Shown here piece after piece: positions 1 through 9,099 of a stretch of DNA of 64,000 nucleotides. The first letter of the stretch is position 1. Each line of letters begins with the position of its first letter. The translations under genes were made by a program, and so were the position numbers. The notes under the pieces are model-generated. The model did no database searches. It had not been told where the DNA came from and worked only from the letters and a program-made list of their open reading frames with translations. Origin of the DNA: JAJDTQ01 sp965204235 (GTDB lineage: Bacteria > Desulfobacterota > Binatia > UBA9968 > JAJDTQ01); contig OZ241979.1 of NCBI GenBank assembly GCA_965204235.1, forward strand, positions 1,240,001-1,304,000. Reading direction: 5' to 3'.

Positions 1-153
1 CTGGACGGCAGCGCCTCCGAAGTCCTCATTGCCTTCCCGCTCATCGCCCTCGGCGCCTGGGCCTACGCCTGGCTCCTGAGCGGCATCTGGCTCCGCAGGT
101 TCGGGAAGACGCCGGCAACCGGTCAGCCGTCAGGTCCCCGCCCGGAGGCATGA
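1..153 (+). CDS. C-terminal fragment of an unidentified membrane protein
   Basis: Frame 1 is open from the window edge to a TGA at 151-153 and encodes the last 50 residues of a protein that begins outside the window. Residues 8-32 or so are a hydrophobic stretch rich in Ala, Leu, Trp and Ile, ending in RRFG. This looks like a final transmembrane helix followed by a short Pro-rich cytoplasmic tail. No family can be named from so little sequence. The next gene on this strand starts about 160 bases later, after a degraded repeat. Confidence 0.5.
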   Translation: MDGSASEVLIAFPLIALGAWAYAWLLSGIWLRRFGKTPATGQPSGPRPEA

Positions 154-216
154 GCCGTCATGTGGATTTTCGGCAGGGTGTCTGCGGCTTGCGGGTTGAC
201 TTGCCGATCCCGATGG

Positions 217-297
217 GGAAACTCTGAACGATTGCCCCGTTCGTCCTGAGCGTAGCGAAGCGAAGTCGAAGGACGCGCTTCTCGAGGCGCCGGCCGG
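217..297 (+). repeat. Degraded copy of the 110-bp TIR element (copy A)
   Basis: The left terminal repeat (GGAAACTCTGA) starts at 217. It is followed by the conserved palindromic core, which contains GAGCGTAGCGAAGCGAAG, at about 248-266. The right terminal repeat seen in other copies (TCAGAGGTTCC) cannot be found, so this copy has lost its right end. It lies immediately upstream of the methyltransferase gene at 317 and may contribute to that gene's leader. Confidence 0.7.
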
Positions 298-316
298 AAC
301 GCGGAGAAATGCGGCG

Positions 317-2059
317 ATGGAAGTTCTGTTGAAGAAGGACACAGGACACCGATATTCGGCCGTCACGGACGAAAAAGCGGGAGGGGCGACCTACACGCCT
401 GAACGCCTTGCAGACTTCGTGGCGCAGCAAATCGTGGCGACAGCCAGGGACCTGCCGGAAGACCGGGCGGTACGGGTCCTGGACCCGGCGATGGGTGACG
501 GGGCATTGCTCCTGGCTCTGTTGCAGCGACTGGACCCCAGGATGCGAGCACGAGCCGAGGTACACGGCTTCGAAACGGATCCCCATGCACTGCGCGCTGC
601 CGCACGGAGAATCCACCAGTTCGATTCGGGCATCCCGGTGGATTTTCTTCGTCAGGACTTCCTCGATTTCGTGCTGGACGAACATGGCTTTGGCAGAAAC
701 GGGGACCTGTTCCGCGAAACCGTTCCCGAGACCTACGACCTCATCATCGCGAATCCACCTTATGTACGGACGCAGATCATGGGGGCGAACCGGTCTCGGT
801 TACTGGCTGAACAGTTTGCCCTTACGGGCCGTGTCGACCTGTATTACGCCTTTGTCCTGAGTATCGCCAAGGTGCTGAAACCCACGGGAGTGGCCGGCAT
901 CATCGTCTCGAACAGATTCATGACAACCCGGTCCGGCGCCTCCGTCCGCCGGGAAGTATTGAAGAGGTTCTGCATCAGACACGTCTGGGACCTTGGAGAC
1001 ACCAAGCTTTTCGAGGCGGCCGTCCTCCCCGCCGTCTTGCTGGCGGAAGGGAAAGGCAGCCGCGGGCGTGGTGCAATCAGGTTCACGTCGATTTACGGAA
1101 CGGCGGCAGGAACCCCGCTGCATGCAGCCGATCCCATCGACGCCTTGGCGAAGGACGGCGTCGTGCGCACGGATGACGGACGACGGTTTCTCGTAAGGCA
1201 CGGGAAACTCAACACGAACGGCGCCCCGGATGGTGTATGGCGGATCGAAACAAAAGCGGTCGAGACGTGGCTGGCCACGGTGAAACGGCACGCATGGGGA
1301 AGGTTCCGCGACATAGGGAAAATCCGCGTCGGGGTCAAGACCTGCGCCGACAAGACGTTCATACGCGATGACTGGAACCATCTGGCCGGGGGCAGGCCGG
1401 AACTGCTCAGGCCGTTGACGACGCATCATGTCGGACGGCGGTTCAAGGCCGCTGAATTGCAGCTCCCCAAGGAAATCCTCTATCCGCACGAAGTGGTGCA
1501 GGGAACGCGGCAGGCCGTGTCGCTGTCGGATTATCCTGCAAGCAGGGCGTATCTCGAAGCCCACCGGAACGCCTTGTCGAGTCGCAAATACGTCATTGAA
1601 GCCGGCCGTGAATGGTATGAAATATGGGTACCCCAGAACCCGGCGGCCTGGAGTCTGCCCAAGCTGGTGTTCCGGGACATCGCGGAAAAATCCACTTTCT
1701 GGATGGATCTCGGCGGGTCCGTGGTGAACGGGGATTGCTATTGGCTGGTATGCGAAGGCGGCGCAAAGGAGGACTGGTTGTGGCTGGCGGCGGCTGTTGC
1801 GAATTCGACCTTTATCGAACGGTTCTACGACCATCGTTACCACAACAAACTCTATGCCGGACGACGACGCTTCATCACCCAGTACGTCGAGGAATTCCCC
1901 TTGCCGGACCCGGAAGACAGGGCCGGTCAGGCAATTATCTCAAAGGCCAGGAAGATATACGACTGCCTACCTTCCCCTCAGGCTGAAGAACTGGAAAAGG
2001 AACTGGACCGGATAGTCTGGGAGGCCTTCGGCCTAACCGTCGAAGAAGCCGGCAGGTAG
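317..2059 (+). CDS. N6-adenine DNA methyltransferase of a restriction-modification locus (Eco57I/TaqI type)
   Basis: This 580-residue class I methyltransferase should transfer a methyl group from S-adenosylmethionine to adenine in a specific DNA site. The SAM-binding motif I (DPAMGDGALL) is at residues 56-65 and the catalytic NPPY motif at 146-149, the motif order of the TaqI/Eco57I group. The C-terminal half, from about residue 280, matches the usual position of a TaqI-like target-recognition domain and ends in a sequence rich in Phe, Tyr and Arg. A convergent gene on the other strand, overlapping its 3' end, looks like the broken partner nuclease. The start is the ATG at 317; no strong ribosome site is visible. 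A self-contained type IIG enzyme is less likely because there is no N-terminal nuclease domain. Confidence 0.85.
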   Translation: MEVLLKKDTGHRYSAVTDEKAGGATYTPERLADFVAQQIVATARDLPEDRAVRVLDPAMGDGALLLALLQRLDPRMRARAEVHGFETDPHALRAAARRIHQFDSGIPVDFLRQDFLDFVLDEHGFGRNGDLFRETVPETYDLIIANPPYVRTQIMGANRSRLLAEQFALTGRVDLYYAFVLSIAKVLKPTGVAGIIVSNRFMTTRSGASVRREVLKRFCIRHVWDLGDTKLFEAAVLPAVLLAEGKGSRGRGAIRFTSIYGTAAGTPLHAADPIDALAKDGVVRTDDGRRFLVRHGKLNTNGAPDGVWRIETKAVETWLATVKRHAWGRFRDIGKIRVGVKTCADKTFIRDDWNHLAGGRPELLRPLTTHHVGRRFKAAELQLPKEILYPHEVVQGTRQAVSLSDYPASRAYLEAHRNALSSRKYVIEAGREWYEIWVPQNPAAWSLPKLVFRDIAEKSTFWMDLGGSVVNGDCYWLVCEGGAKEDWLWLAAAVANSTFIERFYDHRYHNKLYAGRRRFITQYVEEFPLPDPEDRAGQAIISKARKIYDCLPSPQAEELEKELDRIVWEAFGLTVEEAGR

Positions 2060-2705
2060 CGGGATCTGGAGCTTCCTGTTCACGACCCTGCCCTGGAACC
2101 TGGAAAGTCGGTGAGGTTTGCAGCTTGACCTCCAGAAGTTGGTGGGGGATGTCCGGAAACTGACCGTCATCGCGGTAATCGTCATAACCGAGAGCTTGAC
2201 ACACAAGACGGTGAAGGTCGGCGCCGCGGTTGCGCTCCTGATCGGAACCGGGATCCGGAAAGGTCTGATTGACGAGAAATGTCAGGCGTTCGAAGAGTTC
2301 GCTGATCGGTATCAATTCGCCGGCGACAGGATAGCTCACCGGGCTGGCGAGTCCCTTCAAGTTGATCCCCGTCTTCACGAACGGTTTGAGCAGGTCCGTA
2401 TCCTCCCTGGAAATGAGTTCTGCCGTCGTTTCCACGGGAATCAGTCGTGCCTGATACTTCCGTGTCAATGTTCCTGTGGTGTCGAACAACGCAAGCGCCT
2501 AGCCCGTCACAACCTTGACCTTGACGATCTTGCCGTCATCGGCGACCCGGACGATGACGTAGCGGCGTGAGGGCACGATTTCCTCGTTCCATATCTGCAG
2601 GTTGTTGGATTTCTGCGTATAGGTGTCGAAAAGCTGACCCGGAAACCTCGGTTGCACCCTGGCGAAGGAAAACGGCACGGGATAGTCTTGGGCGGCATGG
2701 CGCAA
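1935..2705 (-). pseudogene. Broken restriction endonuclease gene (in-frame TAG, eroded C-terminus)
   Basis: Two open segments, 2705-2499 and 2489-1935, lie in the same minus-strand frame and are separated by a single TAG codon at 2501-2499. Read through, they give one plausible protein. Its upstream part ends KVKVVTG and its downstream part resumes ALALFDTTG. A PD-(D/E)xK nuclease core is visible downstream: PD at the FPDIPH segment, then LEVK. After LQTSPT (about 2106) the sequence loses protein-like character and runs into the methyltransferase 3' end, so the C-terminus also looks lost. No ATG with a ribosome site is seen in this frame; the segment begins with TTG. TAG recoding is unlikely because other genes here (methyltransferase, amidase, npdG) end in TAG. 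The partner role is inferred from the convergent arrangement. Confidence 0.6.
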
Positions 2706-2964
2706 CCCATGGTCGCAGGTTTCCTTTCTCTATTGTCTCTACGCCTCTCTTGAATCTACAGACGCTGAGTAGCGAAGGGATACGGAACCGAAGAGATGAC
2801 GCACCGGGGACGGGGAGGATGGACGCCCGAAGCGGCTTTACGGAGGGTTGGAGCACCGGCAGTGAAGCAACCACGCGGTCTCGAAGAGGCTACCGGGTTA
2901 CAGATGGGTTTTCGCGTTGGGCGAACGATCGAGCGGCCGCTGCTCCGGTCATCCCTGCCGGCTG

Positions 2965-3417
2965 TCAGCCGCTGCCGGGGAAGATCGTCCGCAACGCCTC
3001 GTTGCGGTACGCGAATATCTTGCGCAGATCCCGGGCCACGAACAGCCGCTGCGCCAGGATGCCGCCCGGCGCCGCGTAACGTACTTCGTCCCGGGCCAGC
3101 GTACCGCCGTCGGACGGCGCGAACGAGTGTTCATGGATCCAGCAGCGATACGGCCCCCGGCGCTGCTCGTCCACGAACCCGTGCGGCGGGTCCCATTGCG
3201 TGATCTCGCTCTGCCAACGCATGGGCAGCCCGTGCAGCTGGATCCGGTAGTCCACCCGCGTGCCCACCCGCATCTCGATGGGACGCGGCGTCAAGACCCG
3301 GAACCGCAGCGACCGGGGCGTCAACCGTTCCAGGTTGCAAGCGTCCGCAAAGAACGGGAACACCTCGTCCGGCGGCGCCGACAGCCAGACTTCGTTCCGA
3401 AAGGTGAAGAGTCTCAT
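2965..3417 (-). CDS. SRPBCC-family ligand-binding protein
   Basis: This 150-residue protein has the helix-grip (START/Bet v1-like) pattern of the polyketide cyclase/CoxG group: an N-terminal strand, the FxNEVWLSAPPDEVFPFFAD segment, and a C-terminal amphipathic helix ending in ARDLRKIFAYRNEAL. Such proteins bind hydrophobic ligands in a central cavity and are soluble. The length is normal for a single-domain member. The specific ligand cannot be told. It stands alone, facing the same way as the membrane protein gene downstream of it on the other side of a short gap. Confidence 0.75.
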   Translation of the reverse strand: MRLFTFRNEVWLSAPPDEVFPFFADACNLERLTPRSLRFRVLTPRPIEMRVGTRVDYRIQLHGLPMRWQSEITQWDPPHGFVDEQRRGPYRCWIHEHSFAPSDGGTLARDEVRYAAPGGILAQRLFVARDLRKIFAYRNEALRTIFPGSG

Positions 3418-3450
3418 GCGACGGCCCTGGCGGAATGCCCGGCGAATCTA

Positions 3451-5595
3451 TCAGCCCGGTCGAACCTGCTTCAAGGATCGCGGCGGAGCCCGCGTTCCGC
3501 TACGGCTCGCCGGTATCTTTACTTCCCAGCCGCGGTGTCCTTCCCATCGTATTTCCCGGCGGCGGCGGTGTCGGTATGGAAGCTGTCCCGTCCGGATGCC
3601 GGAGATGGGATAATCAGGGAGTGAAAGGACAGCCATGCACTTCCCCTCGAACAGCACGCCACTGCGTTGGAAGAGGCCCTCCCGGAAGAAGCCCTCCCGA
3701 CTGCTCGGCCTGGACAAGTCCTTCGGGTTTTCCGGGACCACCTCCACGTAGATCCAGTATCCCACATCCTCCCGGGCGCAGGGATCCCTGACGTGGACGA
3801 GCGTGCGGTCACGGAGATAGACGTCGAAGTGGGAGCGCGCCGCGGGGTCTCCGGCCACCACCTGTTGGTACGTGGCCCGGTAGAACTCCACCAGATCGTC
3901 CGTACCGTCCGAATCATACAGGAACACCTGTTCGTTCCCGGGTGTGAGCAGGGCGTCGCTCTCCACGCGGTCGCGGGTGACGAGGAAGTCTGCTGCGCGG
4001 GCGGCGACTTCCATGTCGGGGAAGTGCGTCCAGACATTTCCGACGGGATAGTATTCCACCACCCCTTCCATGTGGAGGGAGTGCGCCAGGACGCTTCCGA
4101 CGAGGTAGTATCTCCATTTGTCAGGAGGTCTGACCTGCCAGGACCATTCCGGCTCGACGGATGCAAGGATCAGGACCACCTTTCCCCGCGTGGTTTCGCG
4201 TATGGTCCCGAGTTCGGCCATGACGGCCTGTTGGATCTCGGCCACACGAGCATCCGGGCGCCATCGTCGATCCATCTGGAAGACGGAGACGACGAAGGCG
4301 AGCAGCGCCGCAACTGCAAAGCCGACCACCGGACCACGCCCCCAGCGCTTGTGAACGTACAGCAGGAACAGCGAGTAGAACATCAGCGGGACGCCCACGT
4401 AGAACAGGGCCTCATGGTCGTGGAAGTGCAGTACGACGTTATGGCGCATGGGCAGGGCCCAGAAGAATCCCGACAGGGCAAGGGTGGCCAGCAGCATGCG
4501 GTGTCGCCGGGCCAACAGCAGCCTCGCAAGGCAAACGACGGTCGTGGATGCGACCGCCACCAGCAGCAACAACAGGAGAGAACGCGGCAACAAGGGAACC
4601 GAGGAAAACCACTCCGGCCAACCGCCTCCCGGATCGGTCAACATGGATGGAACGGAGGCCACGCAGACACGAAAGAACTGCTCTCGCAAGAAGCGCAGCC
4701 ACCACTCATGGGTTTTGAAGGGTTGGTCCAGTCCGACCCGCTCGAGCATGGACTGGACTGACGGCAGTTCGGTCACCCGCGTCTCGCCTCCGAACGCGGT
4801 GTACTCGTTGGCGAGGTTGAAGCCCAGGACGGCCGCCCCGAACAGCAGCGCGAACACGCCCAGCGCCATGTAGCGGCTTCGCAGCACCGCCGCCGCAGCC
4901 GAGCGCACACGCGGCCGCACCGCGGTCCCGTCCTTCCACGCCCCCATCGCCTCACTCGCCAAGCCCAGGATGAGGAACGGCAGCAGGAAGGCATACACGT
5001 GCCACCCCAGCAACAGCGCGACGCAGGTCCTGGCCAGCAACTGCCGGAACCGTCCCTCCTGCACGAATACCACCATGCCGTGGAAGACCAGCATCACCGC
5101 GAACAGGTCCATGCTCATCTCGGTGGAGACCGCGTCGCTGTACGACAGCATGTAGTAGGATGAGAAGGCCGCGAGGGTGGCGGCCAGTGCGGTCCAGCGG
5201 TGGGAGGTGATCCGTGCGAGGGAGTGGAAGGCCAGGAGCGCAGCGGCGCTGAACAACAGCAACATGAGCATGCGGGCGGCCAGGATCCTGGCCGACAGGT
5301 CGTTTCCGAAGGGGAGGATGGCGAGTTTGATCAGTGCGTATCCGCCGACGGGAAAGCGGCTGTACATCTCGTATGCGGGGGCGTCGCCCGATCCCGGGCG
5401 CAAGCCCATGAACAACCGGAAATGGTGATGAGGCGACAGGTTCTCGGCGATGACCAGGCTCTGCAAGGAATTCCGGTCATGGTTGCGGGTATGGTAGAAG
5501 TATCCCTTGTCGAAGCTGCACAGGAACACCGTGGACAGGGCGAGCAGCAGCAACAGGGTGAGGCGTTCGGGCCGGAATCGAGGGGAGGGCTTCAC
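3451..5595 (-). CDS. Large polytopic membrane protein, possibly glycosyltransferase-39-like
   Basis: The protein is about 714 residues, starting at a GTG at 5595 with GAGGGAG ten bases upstream; a longer open frame extends further but is antisense-like relative to the amidase gene. An N-terminal helix (LTLLLLLALSTVFLC) is followed by a soluble loop, about ten more hydrophobic helices, and a C-terminal soluble domain of about 250 residues. This layout resembles GT-C glycosyltransferases of the PMT/ArnT type, but the diagnostic acidic motif is not clear, so the assignment stays open. The last 45 residues are read through a dispersed repeat at 3484-3511 and may not be original. It lies downstream of, and on the same strand as, the amidase gene. 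Confidence 0.6.
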   Translation of the reverse strand: MKPSPRFRPERLTLLLLLALSTVFLCSFDKGYFYHTRNHDRNSLQSLVIAENLSPHHHFRLFMGLRPGSGDAPAYEMYSRFPVGGYALIKLAILPFGNDLSARILAARMLMLLLFSAAALLAFHSLARITSHRWTALAATLAAFSSYYMLSYSDAVSTEMSMDLFAVMLVFHGMVVFVQEGRFRQLLARTCVALLLGWHVYAFLLPFLILGLASEAMGAWKDGTAVRPRVRSAAAAVLRSRYMALGVFALLFGAAVLGFNLANEYTAFGGETRVTELPSVQSMLERVGLDQPFKTHEWWLRFLREQFFRVCVASVPSMLTDPGGGWPEWFSSVPLLPRSLLLLLLVAVASTTVVCLARLLLARRHRMLLATLALSGFFWALPMRHNVVLHFHDHEALFYVGVPLMFYSLFLLYVHKRWGRGPVVGFAVAALLAFVVSVFQMDRRWRPDARVAEIQQAVMAELGTIRETTRGKVVLILASVEPEWSWQVRPPDKWRYYLVGSVLAHSLHMEGVVEYYPVGNVWTHFPDMEVAARAADFLVTRDRVESDALLTPGNEQVFLYDSDGTDDLVEFYRATYQQVVAGDPAARSHFDVYLRDRTLVHVRDPCAREDVGYWIYVEVVPENPKDLSRPSSREGFFREGLFQRSGVLFEGKCMAVLSLPDYPISGIRTGQLPYRHRRRREIRWEGHRGWEVKIPASRSGTRAPPRSLKQVRPG
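3484..3511 (+). repeat. Short dispersed repeat, copy 1
   Basis: About 28 bases here, centred on GCCCGCGTTCCGCTACGG, recur with one mismatch at 5664-5691. Both copies lie at the 3' end of a minus-strand gene. In this one the repeat is read as the C-terminal tail of the membrane protein. Confidence 0.5.
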
Positions 5596-5663
5596 GGGTG
5601 TCCTGGCTCCCTCTTCCAGAGATCGACGTTTGCGGCACGGGCTACCTTGCCCTCGTTGGGGTC

Positions 5664-5691
5664 GGAGCCCGCGTTCCGCTACGGCGCGCCG
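5664..5691 (+). repeat. Short dispersed repeat, copy 2
   Basis: Second copy of the 28-base sequence found at 3484. Here the CTA in the repeat, read on the minus strand, is the TAG stop codon of the amidase gene (5681-5679). Confidence 0.5.
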
Positions 5692-7172
5692 GCCGGCGGC
5701 CGCCGGTGGCGGGTCGCCTGCTCGTAGGCGTAGGCGAATCCGATCATGCGGCCGTCGTCGTACGGTCTCCCGAGGAAGCTGACGCCCGCGGGGAGGCCGT
5801 CCGAGGTGAAACCCGCGGGCACGGCCACCGTGGGCACGTACACCAGGAACGTGTTCAGGTGGGGCGCTCCCTTGTGGTTCACGTAGGGCGGCTTCACTCC
5901 TTCGCTGATGAGCGTGGGCTGGTGCTCCACCGACTTGTGCACGACGGCGTCCAGCCGGTTCTCGGCCATGGCCTGCAGCAGGTGGATCATGAGGTGGTCC
6001 CGGGCGAGCAGGTACCGGTAATGGTCTTCGGGGCTGGCGCCGGCCATCAGCCGCTTTCGGGTGGGATCCGACAGCCGGTGGAAGTCCGGCGCCCGCGCAA
6101 CGTCCGCGCGGCTCCGGTACGGCGGATCGGCGCTGCGCGACATGTACACCCGGAAGGCTTCCTCTCCCGCGGTGGGGCTGGCGCAGCGTGTGGCCAGCAA
6201 CTCGTTCAGCCTGGGCAGCGTCACCGGGTCCACCGCCTCGGCGCCGGCGTCCCGCAGCTCCGTCACCGCCCGGTCGAACACCGCAGCGACGCTCCGAAAG
6301 TCGTCCGAACCGGGCTCGACGTCGTAACCCATGGGTTCCCGCAGGACGCCGATGCGCGCGCCCCGCAGGGCGTCCGCGTCCAGGAAGTCGGTGTAACTCC
6401 GCGGCGCATGGCCCACGCCCCTCGCGGTCAGCGGGTCCTCCGGGTCGTAGCCCACCATCACGTCCAGCAGCACGGCCATGTCCCGGACCGTGCGCGCCAT
6501 GGGTCCCAGGGAGCCCGCCTCCTGGGGCCACCCGGAGTACACCCCGCTGCGGCTCACCAGGCCCGCGGTGGGGCGCATGCCCGCGATGCAGTTCCAGGTG
6601 GAGGGCCGACGGATGGACGCGAGTCCCTCCTGGCCCACCCCCAAGGTCCCGAGGTTGGCGGAAACCGCGGCCCCGGAGCCGCCCGACGAGCCGCCCACGG
6701 TCCGCCGGAGGTCGTAGGGGTTGCGGGTGGAGCCGAACAGCGAGCCGTGGGTATCGCCGCCGCCCAGCTCGCCCAACGTGGTCTTCGCCAGCACGATGGC
6801 GCCGGCCTGCTTGAGCTTCTCCACCACCCGGCAGTCCCGGTCGGGGTAGTAGTCCTCGAACAGCACCGACCCCAGGGTGGTGGGCGTCCCCTTGAGGTCG
6901 GCCTGGTCCTTGAGCAGCACCGGAATGCCGTGGAGCGGCCCCACCGGCCCCGATCTCTCGAACGCGGCGTCCAGCCGGTCCGCCTCCTCCATGGCCGCGG
7001 GGTTCACGGTGATGACGGAGTTGATCCCGGGGCCGCTGCGGTCGTATGCCTCGATGCGGTCGAGATACGTCTGCGTCAGTTGCCGCGCGGTCAGGCCGCC
7101 CGCGGCGTACGCGCCGTGGACGTCGCCGATGGTGGCCTCCTGCAGCGTGAACGATCCCGTGTCCGTGCTCAT
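5679..7172 (-). CDS. Amidase-signature hydrolase
   Basis: This 497-residue enzyme belongs to the amidase-signature family, which hydrolyses amide bonds with a Ser-cisSer-Lys triad. The Lys lies in VLLKDQADLKG (about residue 80), the cis-Ser in GGSSGGSGAA, and the nucleophile Ser in GLASIRRPS. That last motif is usually TGGSIR; here the preceding residues are Gly-Leu-Ala, so the loop is divergent although the Ser is kept. The chosen ATG at 7172 has GGAGG seven bases upstream; the open frame extends further upstream only as non-protein-like sequence. Substrate unknown; an aryl-acylamidase or allophanate-hydrolase-like role is possible. It is a single gene divergent from the MFS exporter. Confidence 0.85.
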   Translation of the reverse strand: MSTDTGSFTLQEATIGDVHGAYAAGGLTARQLTQTYLDRIEAYDRSGPGINSVITVNPAAMEEADRLDAAFERSGPVGPLHGIPVLLKDQADLKGTPTTLGSVLFEDYYPDRDCRVVEKLKQAGAIVLAKTTLGELGGGDTHGSLFGSTRNPYDLRRTVGGSSGGSGAAVSANLGTLGVGQEGLASIRRPSTWNCIAGMRPTAGLVSRSGVYSGWPQEAGSLGPMARTVRDMAVLLDVMVGYDPEDPLTARGVGHAPRSYTDFLDADALRGARIGVLREPMGYDVEPGSDDFRSVAAVFDRAVTELRDAGAEAVDPVTLPRLNELLATRCASPTAGEEAFRVYMSRSADPPYRSRADVARAPDFHRLSDPTRKRLMAGASPEDHYRYLLARDHLMIHLLQAMAENRLDAVVHKSVEHQPTLISEGVKPPYVNHKGAPHLNTFLVYVPTVAVPAGFTSDGLPAGVSFLGRPYDDGRMIGFAYAYEQATRHRRPPAGAP

Positions 7173-7193
7173 GCCCTGCCTCCGTATGGATCC

Positions 7194-7280
7194 GAGTTCC
7201 CTCTCCTCCGGGAAAACGCGTCCTTCGACTCCGCTTCGCTCCGCTCGGGACGAACGGGGGTCGTCGTCCAGGGTTTTCCC
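7194..7280 (-). repeat. Diverged copy of the 110-bp TIR element (copy B)
   Basis: The 379-base divergent gap between the amidase and the MFS gene contains a reverse-oriented copy of the core (CGTCCTTCGACTCCGCTTCG), bounded by GAGTTCCC on the left and TTTTCCC on the right. It has more substitutions than other copies and no target duplication is seen. The rest of the gap (7281-7551) shows no gene; it should hold the promoters of both divergent genes, but no convincing hexamers stand out. Confidence 0.55.
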
Positions 7281-7551
7281 CGCGACGGAACCCGGTCGCG
7301 GCGGTTGGTGACCGTTCCCGGAACGTGTATCACTATCCGGGTTCGTTTCACACACATGGGTCCGCAACCCGCGGAGGAAGGTCATGCAGGCAGGACCCGG
7401 GAGCGGCTTCCCCAAGGCGCAGGGCATCCGGTTGCGCCGCCGGGAATGGGACGACGCCGCAGCGCCGGACCTGGGGACCGAGCGTCCGGCGCATGTCGGC
7501 CGCTCCACGACGCGAGGCTGAGTCAATGGCTCGCCGGGAGTTGATCCCATC

Positions 7552-8997
7552 GTGTCCGCAGGCGGCGCCGCGGCCATGACGCCGCGGGCGCCCACTTCGC
7601 CGTGGTCGCAGCCGGCCTTGCTCATCGCCGGGTTCAGCGGCCTGCTGGCCTCCCTCGACACCTCCGTCAACATCGCGTTCCCGGCCATCACGCGCACGTT
7701 CGCCATCGACCTCATGGCCATCCAGTGGGTGGTGGTCAGCTACGTGCTGACCTACGCCAGCCTCCTGCTGGGCTGCGGCCGCCTGGCGGACCTCTTCGGC
7801 CACCGGCGCATCCTCGCCATCGGCCTCTCCATCAGCGGCGCGGCCTTCCTCGTGTGCGGCTCCGCCCAGACCTTTGCCTGGCTGCTCACCGGGCGGGTGC
7901 TCCAGGGCCTGGGCGCGGCGCTGGTGTTCGGCTCCGCCCCGGCCCTGGTGACCCTGGCCGTGGGCCCGGCCGAGCGCGGAAGGGCGCTGGGATTCTACCA
8001 GATGAACCTTGCCGCGGGATTCGCGGCAGGGCCGCTGCTGGGGGGCGTGCTGGTGGACGCCTTCGGGTGGCGCGGCGTGTACCTCTACCGGACGCTGCCC
8101 GCGCTGCTCATGGCCTGGTTCGCTTCGAGGCAGGTCCGATCGGCACCGCGTCCGGCCGCCGGAGAACGGTTCGACCTCCTGGGCGCGGGCACCCTGACCC
8201 TGGGCATCGCCTGCCTGCTCCTGGCCGTGAGCCGGAGCCGCGACCTCGGCTGGATCTCCCCGGAGGTCCTGGTCCTCGCCGTTGCCGCGGCCGCAAGCCT
8301 CGCGGTCTTCCTCGTGACCGAGAAACGGGTGGCCGCCCCGGTGGTCCACATCGACCTGTTCCGCTGGCCGGCGTTCACCCTCGCCAACCTGCTCACCTTG
8401 CTGGCCAACGGCACGCGGTTTCCCATCGGCCTGCTGGTCCCCTACTATGCCGTGAACGTGCTGGGCTACCCGGCCACCATGGGCGGCTTCCTGCTGTTTC
8501 CGGCCGCGGTGATGACCACCGTGGCCGCGGCCTTCGCCGGCAAGCTGTCGGACCGGGTGGGAACGGCCGGCCTGAGCTCCGCGGGCTTGGCCGTACAGTC
8601 GGTGGGGCTGTGGCTGGCCACCGGCCTGGACGCGAGCTCCGGTTACCCCGCCGCGGCCTTTGCCCTGGGTCTGGTGGGACTCGGCCTGGGGACGTTCCAG
8701 GCGCCCAACATGAGCTTCGTCATGGGCGCCATCCCCCGCGCCCACCAGGGAGTGGCCGGCAGCATCAACCAGATGATGCGCACCTTCGGCATCGTCCTCG
8801 GCGTCACCGGGGCGAGTCTCCTGTTCGAGCGCCAGCGCGCCTTCCACGCCCACCTGGGAGAGACCGACGCCTTCGTGGCCGCCTTCCAGCAGGTCTTCCT
8901 GGCCGCGGCCGGCCTGTGCGCCGCAGCCGCGGCCGCCTCCCTGTTCCGCCGCGGGGGACGGGGCCACCGGAACGACGCCCCGGGCGCGCAGACCTGA
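7552..8997 (+). CDS. MFS transporter of the drug:H+ antiporter-2 (EmrB/QacA) type
   Basis: This 481-residue inner-membrane exporter begins with a helix carrying LLASLDTSVNIAFPAI, the DHA2 motif (LDxTxVNxALP) of 14-helix exporters. Motif A between helices 2 and 3 is GRLADLFGHRR, and motif C (GFAAGPLLGGVLVD) is in helix 5. The start may be the GTG at 7552, with GGGAG eleven bases upstream, or the ATG at 7576; both precede the first helix. Length and helix pattern fit the family. Substrate cannot be predicted. It is a single gene, read away from the amidase. Confidence 0.88.
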   Translation: MSAGGAAAMTPRAPTSPWSQPALLIAGFSGLLASLDTSVNIAFPAITRTFAIDLMAIQWVVVSYVLTYASLLLGCGRLADLFGHRRILAIGLSISGAAFLVCGSAQTFAWLLTGRVLQGLGAALVFGSAPALVTLAVGPAERGRALGFYQMNLAAGFAAGPLLGGVLVDAFGWRGVYLYRTLPALLMAWFASRQVRSAPRPAAGERFDLLGAGTLTLGIACLLLAVSRSRDLGWISPEVLVLAVAAAASLAVFLVTEKRVAAPVVHIDLFRWPAFTLANLLTLLANGTRFPIGLLVPYYAVNVLGYPATMGGFLLFPAAVMTTVAAAFAGKLSDRVGTAGLSSAGLAVQSVGLWLATGLDASSGYPAAAFALGLVGLGLGTFQAPNMSFVMGAIPRAHQGVAGSINQMMRTFGIVLGVTGASLLFERQRAFHAHLGETDAFVAAFQQVFLAAAGLCAAAAAASLFRRGGRGHRNDAPGAQT

Positions 8998-9052
8998 ACC
9001 GACGCCGTACCGGTCTGCACCCTTGCGGCGGCGCGCTCCGCGGGCGGCCCGG

Positions 9053-9081
9053 TTGATACGGCCGGAGGTCTTGGTTATGTT
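9053..9081 (+). promoter_or_regulatory. Candidate sigma-70 promoter of the UbiD-family gene
   Basis: TTGATA at 9053-9058 and TATGTT at 9076-9081 are separated by 17 bases and lie 19 bases upstream of the ATG at 9100. Both hexamers are within two mismatches of consensus in an otherwise GC-rich gap. Confidence 0.4.
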
Positions 9082-9099
9082 CCGGTCGGGAGGTGGGCC

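Noticed and set aside
2499..2501. TAG as a recoded sense codon
   Set aside because: The same codon ends several intact genes in the window and no recoding signal is visible.
5596..6531. N-terminal extension of the membrane-protein frame
   Set aside because: Sequence upstream of the GTG at 5595 is a Gly/Arg/Pro-rich shadow of the amidase gene.
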